Positions 22,894 through 34,312 of a DNA stretch of 64,000 bases are shown piece by piece. The translations under genes and the position numbers were made by a program. Position 1 is the first letter of the stretch. The number at the start of each line of letters is the position of its first letter. Below the pieces are notes generated by a model that searched no databases, was not told the origin of the DNA, and worked only from the letters and a program-made list of their open reading frames with translations. Source of the DNA: Paulownia fortunei (Eukaryota > Streptophyta > Magnoliopsida > Lamiales > Paulowniaceae); assembly GCA_019321725.1 (NCBI GenBank), contig CM033107.1, positions 16,173,445 to 16,237,444 of the forward strand, in the 5' to 3' direction.

Positions 22894-23447
22894 TCTAAAG
22901 AATGCGACAGATACTGGCCCCCCACCTATCTTGCCTACTAAAGGAGCTGAAAATGGCTCGAGCTGGCTTGACAAAAACTCGATGTTAATAGATCTAAAGC
23001 ATTATAACTATGCAGAGCACACGTCCGCACAAACAATATGGCTTAGTAGGGCAAGGGCATGCCTTGCCCAGCCGAGGCAAATTCACCTCGACTGAGCCGC
23101 ACTACCTTCAACACCTACAATGACAATGTGCCCTATCACTCCTCGTGTGCCTACTCTTCATCTGATACTCTACTACTTCTCTTAAATCATAGATCTAATC
23201 TCCCCAACATGACTCACTCAGAGAAGAAAGAAATTGCAGGAAGTAAAATTCTAAAAGGGAGAAGACTTACCTTGAAAGCTCAAGTCTCTAACTATAAAGG
23301 CTCTGTCTGAAAGAGTGCCTCGCACACACAAGGTCTTACCTTAAAATACTCTCTCTTATGAGAATCAAGTAGAGCTTGGTTTATTTTTCAGCTAACTCCC
23401 AGTCAGACTATACTTTGTTTCCCTCCCGAAGTTGGGGTTAGGTACAT
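22894..23447 (-). other. leader of antisense ORF and 3' region of Tat-like element
   Basis: No domain seen. The end (23421-23445) is the purine-rich GAAGTTGGGGTTAGGTA tract expected as polypurine tract before the 3' LTR. The rest may hold the promoter of the antisense ORF, which cannot be told from sequence. Confidence 0.5.
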
Positions 23448-23798
23448 TGAAATCAAGCCCAAAAAATATTAATTTTAGCCCAATAGGGTATACAGGCCTA
23501 CGAGGCCCAATTTGTTGCCTAAATCCCACATTAAACAATTATAAATACTCTATCCATGCTCATGTACAAAGTATATAATTTATTTTGCAATTTACAAAGT
23601 TTAGTTATTGTTTTCTCTTTGAACATGTACTGACTTTAGTATAAGAGGATTTTGCCCAGAACAATTTAGGGGATCCATAATGGTCTACTTGTGTCATAAG
23701 CAAGAACCCCGCTTTCAAACAGCTATGAGAAATGAATCAATTTCGAAGAGTTTCTTTGCATTCTGACAAAACCATACCCCAAGGTACTTACCACATCA
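23448..23798 (+). repeat. 3' LTR of Tat-like element (351 bp)
   Basis: Starts TGAAATCAAGCCC and ends TACCACATCA, collinear with 11964-12321. It lacks the ACACATTCTAAGG-type segment present in the 5' copy. A polypurine tract precedes it. Confidence 0.82.
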
Positions 23799-24031
23799 CC
23801 TTGAGAATGTGAATATTGGAACATGGAAAAACCAAGGATGGCCCCTAAGTGTGGACTGATTATGCAGTTTCAAAAATGACCCTTAATGCATACTCTAAGG
23901 TTTTAGCTAAACGTTTCAAGGAGCATGGCCTAAGTGTTAATTGCTTTTGCCTTGGCTTCATTTAGACCTCCATAATTGGTGTAATGGCGCACGCACTACC
24001 GATGCCATAGCAAAGCTTGGTTCCCAACTGG
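23799..24031. other. unassigned spacer between Tat-like and CACTA elements
   Basis: No domain recognised. GTGGACTGATTATGC at about 23854 recurs at 11821, left of the Tat-like element. Confidence 0.5.
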
Positions 24032-24049
24032 CACTATAGAAAAAAGAGG
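24032..24049 (+). repeat. 5' terminal inverted repeat of CACTA element
   Basis: CACTATAGAAAAAAGAGG resembles the CACTACAAGAAAAA type of plant CACTA ends. Its partner end was not found. Confidence 0.75.
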
Positions 24050-24780
24050 AAATAGTAATGAAATGTTGGCGACAAAATCTAATTTTCATCACTAAGTTTA
24101 ACATTTGCGATGACATAACTTTACAGCGCCGCTAAAATTAGAAAAAAAAGTATACTTAATTTTTATCTAATTTTCATCACTAAGTTTAACATTTGCGATG
24201 ACATAACTTTATAGCGCCGCTAAAATTAGAAAAAAAAGTATACTTAATTTTTATATATTTTAGTGAGAACATGCTAAAACATCGTTGCTAACTTTAAATG
24301 TGATTTTTTTTATATGTTAGTGATAAAGTGCAGTAGCGTTGTCACTAACATTAGGAAAAAAGTAAAAAAAAATTAATGTTAGCAACAAGCTAAACAATTA
24401 TCGTCGTGAACTTTAAAAAAAATATATCAATTTAATTTTTTTCCTATTTTGGCCATGTAGAATAGTAATTTCGTCCCTTAGGTTAAAAGAACATAGCGAT
24501 GACATAACAAGATTTTGTCACTAATTTTTTAAAAAAATAATTTTTTTCTTTTTTAGTGATGAACAATTGTTATTTCATCGCTAAGGTCAAATAATAAAAT
24601 TCTGACAAAAGCAACTTAGCGATGCTATGTCCTATTTTCATTGCTAACTTAAAATAAATAAAATTAATTTATTTTATGTTAGTGACGAAATGTATTAATT
24701 TTCGACGCTAAGTTTAAAAAAAATATTTTTTTTCTATGTTAGCGACAAAATGTATTAATTTCATCGCTAAGTTTTAGGGC
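24050..24780 (+). repeat. subterminal repeat region of CACTA element
   Basis: More than ten short degenerate motifs in both orientations, such as GCGACAAAATGTATTAATTT, CATCGCTAAG and GCGATGACATAAC, arranged about every 40-60 bp. In En/Spm-type elements such regions bind the TNPA-type protein. It includes an 88-bp tandem duplication at 24079-24254 differing at a single base, C versus T in ACTTTA[C/T]AGCG. Confidence 0.82.
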
Positions 24781-26518
24781 AAAATTCACAGAACCCTCTT
24801 TCTCTCACATTTTTGAAATTTCTCCACCTTTTTTTCTTTCTTTCTCCATCCACCAGGTTAGCTACCATCTACAAAGCTAACCATCGTCTGTCAGCCACCA
24901 AGCCATTATCTGCCTTCGAGCTATCTGTGTATTTTAGATCCAATGTGCGCACCCTTAGCCATATCACAGTAGTTGTCCATTAGTCGAGCCACCATCCATC
25001 AGCCACGCTGTCAGCCATAGAGCCAACACCCTCAACCGAGTAGCCAACCTATTCGATTTACTGAAAAATCCCCTTGCCACCGCCGTCTGAGCCTCTTTAG
25101 GTAATTTGGTATCATTGGTTAATTTGAAGGTTTTCAATTGTGCATTCAAGGTTTCAAAAGCTAAGGAACTGTGTGTGTGTGTGTGTGTTTTTTTTTTTTT
25201 GAATTTTGATTTGATAATTTGCTAAGGAACTATTTACCAACTTTTTTTGCTTAATTGATTTATTTTGGATGAGTAGCTAGGTTTTGGCTTCATTAAAGCT
25301 TCCTACTAAGAGTGTTTGTTTGTGTGAAATAAGGAGCTAAGATTTGATTCTTTTCTATCATTTTCTTAGTTGAAGCACAATGCTAATATATAATGATGCA
25401 TATTATAATCTTTCCATTAGTTTAATCTTGAAGAATTAGAGGCTTCAGTATGATCCATTTCTACAAATTAAACCATGCAAGAAATTAAACAAACTAATAG
25501 AATGGTACTTTGCTTAATAAACTGGCAAGATGAGTCATAATCTCCTCATTAAGCAAGAATCTCATTAAGCACATTTATAGAAAAAAAATATAACTATTAT
25601 CCATAAACTACCAATATTTTAGCTTACTTTAGATGCTACTTCACTAGGATTTTCATATTTTTGTGTTTTAATAATTAAAGTACGAATTGCATGGTAGGTT
25701 TTTATCAATGTTACTTTATAAAGTTTATGTTCAGAAATTGTCACTACACTATCAACACTTAATAGTAGCTAAAACTTGTCAATAGATTCAACTATTCTCT
25801 CTTTCCTTGTCTTTTCTTCTTTCTATACATTTTCAATTCACTATTTTGATTGATTGCGTGTATTAGAGCTAAATTTTGATATTTATATTTACTAGTGTAT
25901 TGATTTTTTGTAATTACATTTTGTTGATATAATTGAAATAGAACTTATAGTGAAAAAGTTGAATGTTGAAATACATATTAGACTTAAGTTTATGTAACAG
26001 AGAAGAATGTCTCTTATTGAAGTGTAAAAATAATAATATATATATCATGCATATGCATTCACAAATCTTAGGTTACATTTGGAATTTAGCATCAAAAATT
26101 TTTAAAATCTTTAATGATTTTAAAATTTGATATTAAATTTTGAATTGTCCAGTTTAGATAGTTTGAGAATGTGTACTTAACTGTGGTTCTATTAGTATGC
26201 TATTTGTCCTCTATACGTGATTAACCATTTTGGTTCGTATCTCCCTTTATTCTTCAGGTACACTGAAATATGTATACTTGGAGAACTATGGGGAGATGTT
26301 GCAAAATTTTCACATGCATGAAATAAAGTGGTCATACTTATAAAATCATAAATACGTACACGTTCTTGAATGGGATAGGACACCTACAACAAGTGGAAGG
26401 AAAAGTGGGAGCAATGTATGTCATTAATGAACATGAATGGTTTAAACTATTTGTCTAATTACTGTCATCAACAGGTTATATAATTATGGATTGAAATTAG
26501 ATAATGAATTAGAATCAA
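24781..26518 (+). other. CACTA leader region
   Basis: A 5' untranslated or intron-like stretch with a pyrimidine-rich start, a (GT)9 plus T12 simple repeat at 25171-25200 and long AT-rich segments. I see no domain until the transposase-associated ORF. Confidence 0.55.
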
Positions 26519-26932
26519 GTGGCTCCAAAATACATAAATAGTTTAAATCAATTTTCGGATGTAGCTAAGAATTATATAACAACATTCGGGTTATCGAAAA
26601 TTCATTGTCTTTGTCAAAGATATAGGAATTTACATCAATTTAATTTTGATTACATTCGAGGACACCTTTATAGATGGGGGATTTATAGATTATACAAAGT
26701 GTGGAGTTTTCATGGAGAAGTTGCTATACTAATTGTTAATACGGATTCCATAGATGAAGTTGGACATGTCAGTAATGATGAAGAAGATGACACTTTCTTT
26801 GACATGTTAAACGACTTAAGGGATGCTGAAGTTGTTGTTAGTAATGGGGTTCAACAGGAGAATAATAATAAGAACATGCATGAAGGGGAGTTGGGAGGAA
26901 GTTTTATGTCAATGTTTGAAGAAGCACAATGA
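26519..26932 (+). pseudogene. CACTA transposase-associated domain
   Basis: The 137-codon frame contains SKIHCLCQRYRNLHQF and then HLYRWGIYRLYKVWSFHGE, the CPC...HLxxxGFxxxYxxWxxHGE pattern of the transposase-associated domain (PF13963) found N-terminal to TNP2. One of the two paired cysteine motifs is altered (the second CxxC partner reads RYRN). An acidic region (NDEEDDTFFDMLNDLRDAE) follows. The upstream MxRSWM-type start is not readable in frame. It is separated from the TNP2 body by a stop at 26930. Confidence 0.85.
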
Positions 26933-26939
26933 GAGTTAT

Positions 26940-28250
26940 ATTCAAGTTGTACTAATTTCTTTGCATTTAGTTTCTTAGTGAAATTAATGCACGTAAAGTG
27001 TTGAATGGTTGGAGCAATAAGTCGTTTGATATTTTTCTTCAATTATTGCAAGAAGTATTTCCAAAAATGAATGTAATTCCTAACTCACATTACGAAGCTA
27101 AGAAAATGTTAATAGAGTTAGGGTTAGGATATGAATCTACACATACTTGTAAAAATGATTGTATTTTATTTTGGAAAGATCACGAGGGCAAGGATATATG
27201 TCCAACCTGTAAGAAGCCCCACTATAAGTATGATGACGCCAATAAGAAGAAAATCCCTCAAAAAGTGCTTTGATCTTTTCCTTTGAAGCTAAGACTTAAG
27301 AGGTTATTTTTATCAAAGCATATGGCAAATGATATGAGATGGCATAAAGAAAAAAGGGTTGAAGCAAATAGGGTATTGAGGTACCTAGATGATGCTGAAT
27401 CATGGAAGGAGTTTGACAAATTACATGAAACTTTTGCAGATGATCCTATAAATGTTCATTTGGGGTTGGCAATTAATGGTTTTAATCCATTTGGAAACAT
27501 ATCAAATGCTTACAATATATGGCCAATTTTACTTGTGTCGTATAATTTGCCCCTGTAGAAAATGATGAAACCATCGTACATGATTGTATCTCTTTTAATT
27601 CCTGGGCCCAAGGCACTTGGAAAAGAGATAGATGTGTACTTGTGTCCCTTAATCAATGAATTAAACGAGTTATGAGATGAGAGGTGAAAACATATGATGC
27701 ATCGACTGAACGAGTATTTTGATTACATGCTGCTATGATATAGACTTCTCAGTGTATGGGACAGTGTTTGGGTGGAACACTAAGGGTTATAAAGCATATC
27801 CTATATGTCTTGAAAATACAGCGAGTCAAGGTTTGTACAGTAAAATTTGTTACAGGCCATCGTTAGTTCTTACATTTGAAGCACTCGTGGTGTAAAAATA
27901 ATAACTTTAATAGAAAGTTTGAAAATGAAGGCCCACCACAAACCTTTAGTGGTCGTGATATTTCAACTCAGTTAGATGCATTGCTTAAAGTTACATTTGG
28001 TAAACATCCTAAAATGACTGAAAAATGAAAAGCGTTCAGTTAGGGATACGAATTGCTTTAAGAAGTCAATTTTCTTTTGAGTTAAAGTATTGATCAAACT
28101 TGAAGTTGAGATATAATATGGATGATGCACATTGAGAAAAATATTTGTGATGCTCTAGTGAGTGCATTATTGAGTTTAGATGGAAAGTCAAAGGATACAA
28201 TCAAAACTCAATTATACATGTAAGATATGTGTATAAGGAGTGAATTACAT
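26940..28250 (+). pseudogene. tnp2: TNP2-type CACTA transposase body
   Basis: The frame 26998-27273 has NGWSNKSFDIFLQLLQEVFP, YEAKKMLIELGLGYE, then HTCKNDCILFWKDHEGKDICPTC, which is the TNP2 zinc-binding-like segment. The next frame (27283-27558) has LKRLFLSKHMANDMRWH, DDPINVHLGLAINGFNPFG and IWPILLVSYNLPL. Further downstream, shifted and stop-broken, come IPGPKALGKEIDVYLCPLI, the YDASTE block and the WNTKGYKAYPICLENTAS block near 27770-27830. This is the Transposase_21 (PF02992) layout. Frameshifts at about 27275, 27556, 27675 and 27715 disable it. In an active element it would bind and cut the CACTA ends. Confidence 0.92.
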
Positions 28251-28399
28251 CTGAAGCAGAATGGGGACAAAGTTAGTAAGCTACATGTAAGTTACACCTT
28301 AACTTTGGAAGAAAGATGTGAATTTTGTCAGTTTCCAAAATCGATGAAGTTCCACGATGGTTATATAACAAATATTTCAAGGAATGTGAATGTGAATGA

Positions 28400-29000
28400 T
28401 GGAAGTTATATGGGTTAAAGATGTATGGTTGCCATGTTTTTTTTCAAAGATTACTTCCAATTGCCATACATAAGCTTTTACCAAAAGACATGTATTACAC
28501 AGTTGTTAAGTTATGTGACTTCTTCAAAAAACTCACTTCAAGCTCTATACATGTTGCAAACTTGAGTAAAATGGGGAAGGATACAATATTCATTTTGTGT
28601 AAAATGGAATGAATATTTCCTCCGATGTTTTTTGACATTATGATTCACTTGGTAATTCATTTACCCCGTGAGGCCATATTAGCTGGACCTGCTTCATCAT
28701 GATGGATATACCCTTTTGAATAGTATTTGGGAATGCTCAAGAGATATATTCGCAATAAGGCAAGAGGGATCTATTATGGAGGGATATGTTTGAAGCATTA
28801 ACTTTCTCATCTTTATATATGGGTTAAATTGAAATAAGATTTACTAGACTGAAATGGAACAAAGATGTTAGTCAATCCATTTAATTCACCTTAAGTGTTT
28901 TCAATCAACAAGTAAGAGTGATGGGTGGCCAGTGAAATCATAAATTGCCTCCTACTTTACATAAGAAAGCACACTGGTATGTTCTCAACAATTGTGTATA
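28400..29000 (+). pseudogene. TNP2 C-terminal DUF4218 segment
   Basis: The frame around 28421-28612 reads CHVFFQRLLPIAIHKLLPKD, LCDFFKKLTSSS and FILCKME, continuing in-frame after one stop as IFPPMFFDIMIHLVIHLPRE and then, past a stop and frameshift, YLGMLKRYIRNKARG. This is DUF4218 (PF13960). HWYVLNNC at about 28974 is the short motif that links DUF4218 to DUF4216 in these proteins. The segment continues the same gene as 26940-28250. Confidence 0.88.
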
Positions 29001-29724
29001 AGTCGATCGATATAGAAATTAAGTTTTCAAATTCGTTTATGTTTTTTTTCTTTCTTGTAATTTTGATTATAGGTCGCAATAATTGTATATATTATTATGT
29101 GTGAACATTTGCAAATTCTTTCGGCCAAATTTCCTTTAAACTGCATTCTACAATATCACGAGGTGGAATTTCCACAGTGGTTTTGGGACAAAGTGATTAG
29201 GCTAAGAACTTTGAAAGATTCGGAGGCCACAAATGAGCTATGCTCTTTTGCATTAGGACTTGATGCTGAAGTTTGACTATATGATGCTTGAATTGTTAAT
29301 GGTGTTCGGTACCATACAATTTCTCATGATACTCGTCGGACTACTCAAAATAGTAGGGTTAGTGTACCATCATCCGACGACGGTGATAATTTATATTTTT
29401 TTAGAGGATGTAAGGTACACTTATTCTGGTATGATTGGTTTCAGTGTAGCTCCCCCAAAAAATCAGTTGTGCAAGAGTTTGGTCTTACATGTATTGATAC
29501 ATTTAAGATATGGTACAAGGATGACTCCTTCATTTTGGCAACTCAAGCAAGACAAGTTTATTATTTAGATGAGATAAAGAGTAGAGGATCTTGGAAAGTT
29601 GTGTAAAACGTGCAGCATTAAGAAATAAATGAAATGACCAAAAAAGAAGATGATGATAGTGACGAACTTGAACCTGAAAGCAATTCCAACAATGAGCCTA
29701 ATAAGGAATTTCATCTGATGAGAT
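29001..29724 (+). pseudogene. TNP2 C-terminal DUF4216 segment, upstream of copia
   Basis: After an intron-like TTTTTTTTCTTTCTTG stretch comes LQYHEVEFPQWFWDKV at about 29145-29195, then VNGVRYHTISHDTRRTTQN, FRGCKVHLFWYDWF and a run ending RQVYYLDEIKSRGSW at about 29590. This is DUF4216 (PF13952). An acidic tail follows and is interrupted at 29725 by the copia element. The tail resumes at 38877. Confidence 0.88.
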
Positions 29725-31864
29725 TGTTGGGTTCGTGTGATCCCAAGATATGCGCAGCAGGAATAAAAAAATTTAAAAACATTTTAACCTAACAATTATA
29801 GCAATACCCTGGATCCGATGCGATTTCTAACGATCTCACAATTTCCAACGGTTGCAGTAAATAATTAAAGTTTTGATTCATAACTTTTTATGCACTCCGA
29901 CTGTCGTAAGATATGAAGCAATCAATTGCTATCCCTTTTTTTGAATTTGGTTCATAACGATCCATGCATCTCCCCTCTAAAGTGGTCTAACTTTGAGTAA
30001 GAACACAAAATCAAAATTCTGCTAGCAATTTTGATTTCGTTTCTAACCTAGTTTATGAAGTGTGTATAAAGAATAATATTTTTTATAATCAACTTGTGAT
30101 AAAAGAATTAATACCTAAAATAAAAGATTAAAATTTTGGTGGGAAAAAGGATGAATGAAGAAATAATTTTTCTTCTATCTCTCTATATGGCCGAAAATTA
30201 GGGGGATGAAAATTCCCCTTATAATTTTGGGCCATGATGTTTAAATAGGGGACTCAAAATTCTAAGAGTCCCACTCTTGGTATTTTGTATCTCTTTTTGA
30301 TTGGTTGGAAGATATTTTGGTTTATCTAAACTTCTTCCAACTTTATCCCTTCATATCTTCCAAAGATATTTAAGGTTTCCCAAGAATTCTAAACTCTTGA
30401 CTTTTCATTATTTTTCAACCACGTTCATGGGCCTCTCCTAATGGGCCTTTGTGAATTAGGCGTGGACTCAAAATTAAATCCTACAGTTAATCTAATTAAT
30501 TATCTTAGCCCAAATTTAATTAATTAATTCTATCTAGCCCTCCTAATCAAATTAAACCCAATTAAATAATTCAATTATTTAATTGAGTAAATTAATTAAA
30601 TTAATTTATGAACTACACAATTGATTTGATCCAATCAAATAATTATTTCACTCTAATTGGGTTCTCTAATCTTATTAGATCCAAATAGTCTAATTATTTA
30701 ATTGAATAATTAATTCAACTTCTTGAATTAATTTAAGCTCTAATTAATTAATCTCCATTAATTAATTGGATCCAACCGCTTGGATCAATTCCTAAATTAG
30801 CAATATTCAATCTCAAATTGTGTGTGACCCTTTAGGTTCACAACTAAGCTAGCAGTGGGCTTGCAACATTTGCAACTTATGAATAATAATAATTATTCTA
30901 ATTAATTAATTCAATTAATTAATCTGCTTGAAACTAACTCCTTAATTTCAAGAACCTCACAAGTCATGAAAACACCTAGCAAGTGTATCATGACTACCTA
31001 TACTTAGGTGAAATAGCGAGTGAACCTATTTCAATTATGAGTATCATACATGTAAGGTCCTTCCGTCAACTAATCTCCCAATTGAATCTAGGGCATGGAT
31101 TAATAGTCGAAATCATAATTGATCAATAACTATGATTCCATTTTAAGTTTCAATGACTCATAATAAATCGTTAGAACATTCATCCTGTCTTGGCCAAGGA
31201 TTTCTGAGTCATAAACTATGAAAACATAGGAGATTCACTTGTTCTGCTAGACAAGTGATAGATTCTTTGTTGACCACTCTTAACCTTCATACATATCAAT
31301 GTAACATCCAACATATCCCTTTTATGATTGTCACATAATCAAAAGGTACATCAAAATAAAACACGATATGCACAAGACTATCATGGTGCCTCAAGTCAAA
31401 GAACTAATCGTGTGCTATCGAAACACGAAAATTCTTATTTCGACAGACAAGTTTCCAATTAAGAATTTCCAATGGGCCTGTTCAATGTACTTGTTCCCTA
31501 ACAAGTACCCGCATACATGCGCTAGCATCACTACGGTAATGTCCATGAAGCGAGACATCCTTCTTATGCGAGCATGCATCGTATGCGCGAGTCTATTGCG
31601 CTATTCAATATCCCATCTCAAAAACCCTTGACTCAGAACTAATTTAAGACCAAAGACATAGAGACATATTCTATGATCACAATCAAATGCATGATAATGC
31701 CCCATAGCTATGTTTGGTCTAAGGACTTTATCTAATTACAAGATGTAATTAAAGATAAAGAAATTTTCTTATTTTATTAATATGATTTGAAAAAGATTAT
31801 TTTTATAAATACAAGAGTATAAAGGACGCACAATCTAATTAGCATGCCAGATACTACTCTAACA
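29725..31864 (-). repeat. 3' LTR of copia element (2140 bp)
   Basis: Plus-strand ends are TGTTGGGTTCGTG and ACTACTCTAACA. Collinear with 36732-38871. It contains a long AT-rich portion with repeated TTAATTAA words (30480-30770). Open frames inside, such as 31368-31631, have counterparts in the other LTR and no known domain. Confidence 0.95.
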
Positions 31865-31880
31865 ATCTCCCACTTGCCCT
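31865..31880 (-). promoter_or_regulatory. polypurine tract of copia element
   Basis: The minus strand reads AGGGCAAGTGGGAGAT directly before the 3' LTR start TGTTAGAG, as expected for the plus-strand primer. Confidence 0.88.
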
Positions 31881-33375
31881 AGAGCCACCCATCTTCTCAA
31901 GATGTCCATCGAATACTTTATGCACTAGAGGTTTGGTCAGCGGGTTTGCCATATTTTATGCCGAAGTGACTCTATCCACTACAACATCATCTCTACCAAT
32001 GATCTCTCTGATTAGATGGTATCTTCTCAAGATGTGCTTAGATTTTTGATGAGATCTTGGCTCTTTTGCTTACGCAATAGCTTCGTTGTTATCACAATAT
32101 ATCAATATAGGATCAACAACGGATGGAACCACACCTAACTCTTGGATGATGTTCCTTATCCAAATAGCTACTTTTGTTGCATCACATATAATAATGTATT
32201 CACCCTTAGTGGTAGAATCCATGATCGTCTCCTACTTGGAACTCTTCCATCTGACCGCACCACCGTTGAAGGTGAATACAAATCCAAATATTGACTTTGA
32301 GTTGTCTATATCGGAGATTGAAAATTAGAATCACATAGCCTTCTAGTTTTAGTTCTCCAGAGCCGTATACAAGAAAGATATCCTTAGTCCTTCTCAAGTA
32401 CTTCAAGATCATTTTTATAGGCTTCCAGTGTTCCTCACCTAGATTGGACTGATATCTACTCATGACACTCAGAGTATATGTGACATTAGGCCTTGTACAT
32501 AGTATACCATATATTATACTTTCTATGACAGATGTATAAGGTATGTAGGTCATCATTTCCCTCTCCTCAGGAGTCTTAGAAGACATTGCCCTTGAGAGAG
32601 AAATGCCATAACTCATTGGCAAGAATCCTCACTTGGATTCTTCCATGCTAAGCCTCTTTAGCATTTTGTCTATGTACGTAGATTAGGATAGTTCAATTTT
32701 CCTTCTTGACCTATCTCTATAGATCTTTATTCCAAGAATAAATGATGCTTCTCCCAAATCCTTCATGGAGAACTGATTAGACAACCCAGCATTAGTTGAT
32801 TACAACATCCCTACATCATTCTCAATAAGTAGGATGTCATCAACATATTACACAATAAATGTTACTACATTCCCACTAATCTTTTTATAGACACAGGGTT
32901 CATCCGAGTTCTTGTGGAAATCAAACGATTTGATTGCCTCGTTGAACTAGATGTTCCAGCTTCAGGAAGCCTGCTTGAGTCCATAAATGGATTCTGGAGT
33001 TCGTAAACCTTTTGCTCACTCTCTTTGGATAAGAAGCCTTCTGATAGCCTCATATAGATCTCTTCATTAATATTTCCATTAAGGAAAGCGGTCTTCACAT
33101 CCATCTACCATATTTCGTAGTCATAATACACTGATATGGCTGGCAGTATTCAATGGATTTAAGCATCGCTACTGGCAAAAAAGTTTCCTCATAATCAATT
33201 CCTTACTTCTAAGTATAACCTTTCACGATTAGTCGTGCTTTGTAGGTCACTACCTCTCCATTTACTCCAACATTCCGCTTGTAGACCCATTTGCAGCTAA
33301 TGAAAACTATTGTCTATGGGTCCACCAAGGTCTATACCTTGTTCGAGTACATAAAGTCTATCTCAGATTGCATAA
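31881..33375 (-). pseudogene. pol: copia reverse transcriptase and RNase H
   Basis: On the minus strand MDVKTAFLNGNINEEIYM (33104 onward) opens the RT. After a frameshift near 32990, QASXSWNI and SFDFHKNSDEPCVYKK follow. The catalytic YVDDILLI is intact near 32845, but a stop codon sits directly before it. Next come LSNQFSMKDLGEASFILGI and, in the frame 32622-32206, LSRAMSSKTPEEREMM, RPNVTYTLSVMSRYQSNL and HWKPIKMILKYLRRTKD. The RNase H part (32205-31881) is shifted but recognisable up to the polypurine tract. Several stops and frameshifts prevent expression. Confidence 0.9.
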
Positions 33376-34312
33376 CTTATTGCCATCTTCCCGAGTCGAT
33401 GTTCGACATCTCCTCTCCATCAATCCTTGGATCACTATCCAAAGGGAGATTTTCCTTGTTGTTCTCTAAACAAAAGCCATACCTCTCAGGTAGCTTTGAG
33501 ATCCTATCTAATAGAAACTCCTTTTCTAAGAAGGTGGCATTCCTCGAAACAAGCACCTTTTGTTTCGAGAGGTCATATAAGTAGTATTCAATGGATTCTT
33601 TTGGATACCCCATAAACCTACATAAACTGGATCTCATATATAATTTATCTCCCATTTTCTATTTCACGTAAGCAGCCCACCCCCATAGCTTAAGGTATTT
33701 ATAAGAGGATGGTTTCCCACACCACATCTTATATGGTGTTTTGGGCACGGACTTTGATGTCACTCTATTTAATAGATATCCCACTATTTCTAGAGCATAG
33801 CCCCATAATGAAAAAAGAAGTCCAGAGAAACTCATCATCGATCGAACAATGTCCAACAAGGTTCGATTCTTATGCTCTGCAACTTCGTTGAACAATTGGG
33901 CCAACTTATAAATTCTCTTCTCAGAGATATGACCTAATCTAGCATGCCATAAGAGTTGGGAATTATGATTATCTATTTTTCTTTTATTTTGTTGAACATG
34001 AAAAAAGGAGTTATAGGGAGTAATAAAATATAAGCCATTCATCAATATGCTAGAGGTGATCAAAACTGAATCTTTAAAAATGGAATAACTTCTATGTTTT
34101 ATTGAAAAAGTAAAACCTTCTCCATCCAAAATAGGAATGGAGATAATATTCTTAACTATCTCTGGAATATAAAGACAATTGTTTAAAACTAAAACTACTC
34201 CATTTTCTAAAGCTAAGTTGACACTTCCTATGGCTAATGCAACAACCTTTTCTCCATTCCCCATCCACAGGACTATCTGTCCCCTACTTAGCTTCCTGAT
34301 TCTTGCCATCAC
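33376..34312 (-). pseudogene. pol: copia GAG-pre-integrase and internally deleted integrase
   Basis: Frame 34312-33659 starts with the post-protease segment (SRGQIVLWMGNGEKVVALAI, LNNCLYIPEIVKNIISI), then has LLWHARLGHISEKRIYKLAQ, the GAG-pre-integrase motif. The very next residues are LFNEVAEHKNRTLLDIVRSM, which belong after the integrase core. Roughly 150-200 residues that should hold the first two catalytic aspartates are missing, an in-frame deletion. The rest (LLNRVTSKSVPKTPYKMW, LKLWGWAAYVK) and the following frame 33655-33377 (FMGYPKESIEYYLYD, RNATFLEKEFLLDR) are normal copia sequence. Confidence 0.9.

Larger units (their letters stand above)
11964..23798 (+). mobile_element. Tat-lineage-like Ty3/gypsy element with antisense ORF
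   Basis: Two short direct repeats (11964-12321 and 23448-23798) bound the unit. The left one is followed by a TTTGGCACCGTC primer-site motif like the TGGCGCCGTCTGTGGG found in Tat-type elements, then by a gag remnant. RT, RNase H and integrase are absent. The 3' half carries tandem repeats and a minus-strand ORF of the kind described as an additional antisense ORF in Tat-lineage elements. Two later insertions account for 6.3 kb: a solo LTR (13767-16658) and a chromovirus derivative (17708-21092), leaving about 5.6 kb of its own sequence. Confidence 0.75.

Noticed and set aside
31368..31631. 87-codon plus-strand ORF
   Set aside because: Inside copia LTR; the same degenerate sequence is in the other LTR (38319-38597).
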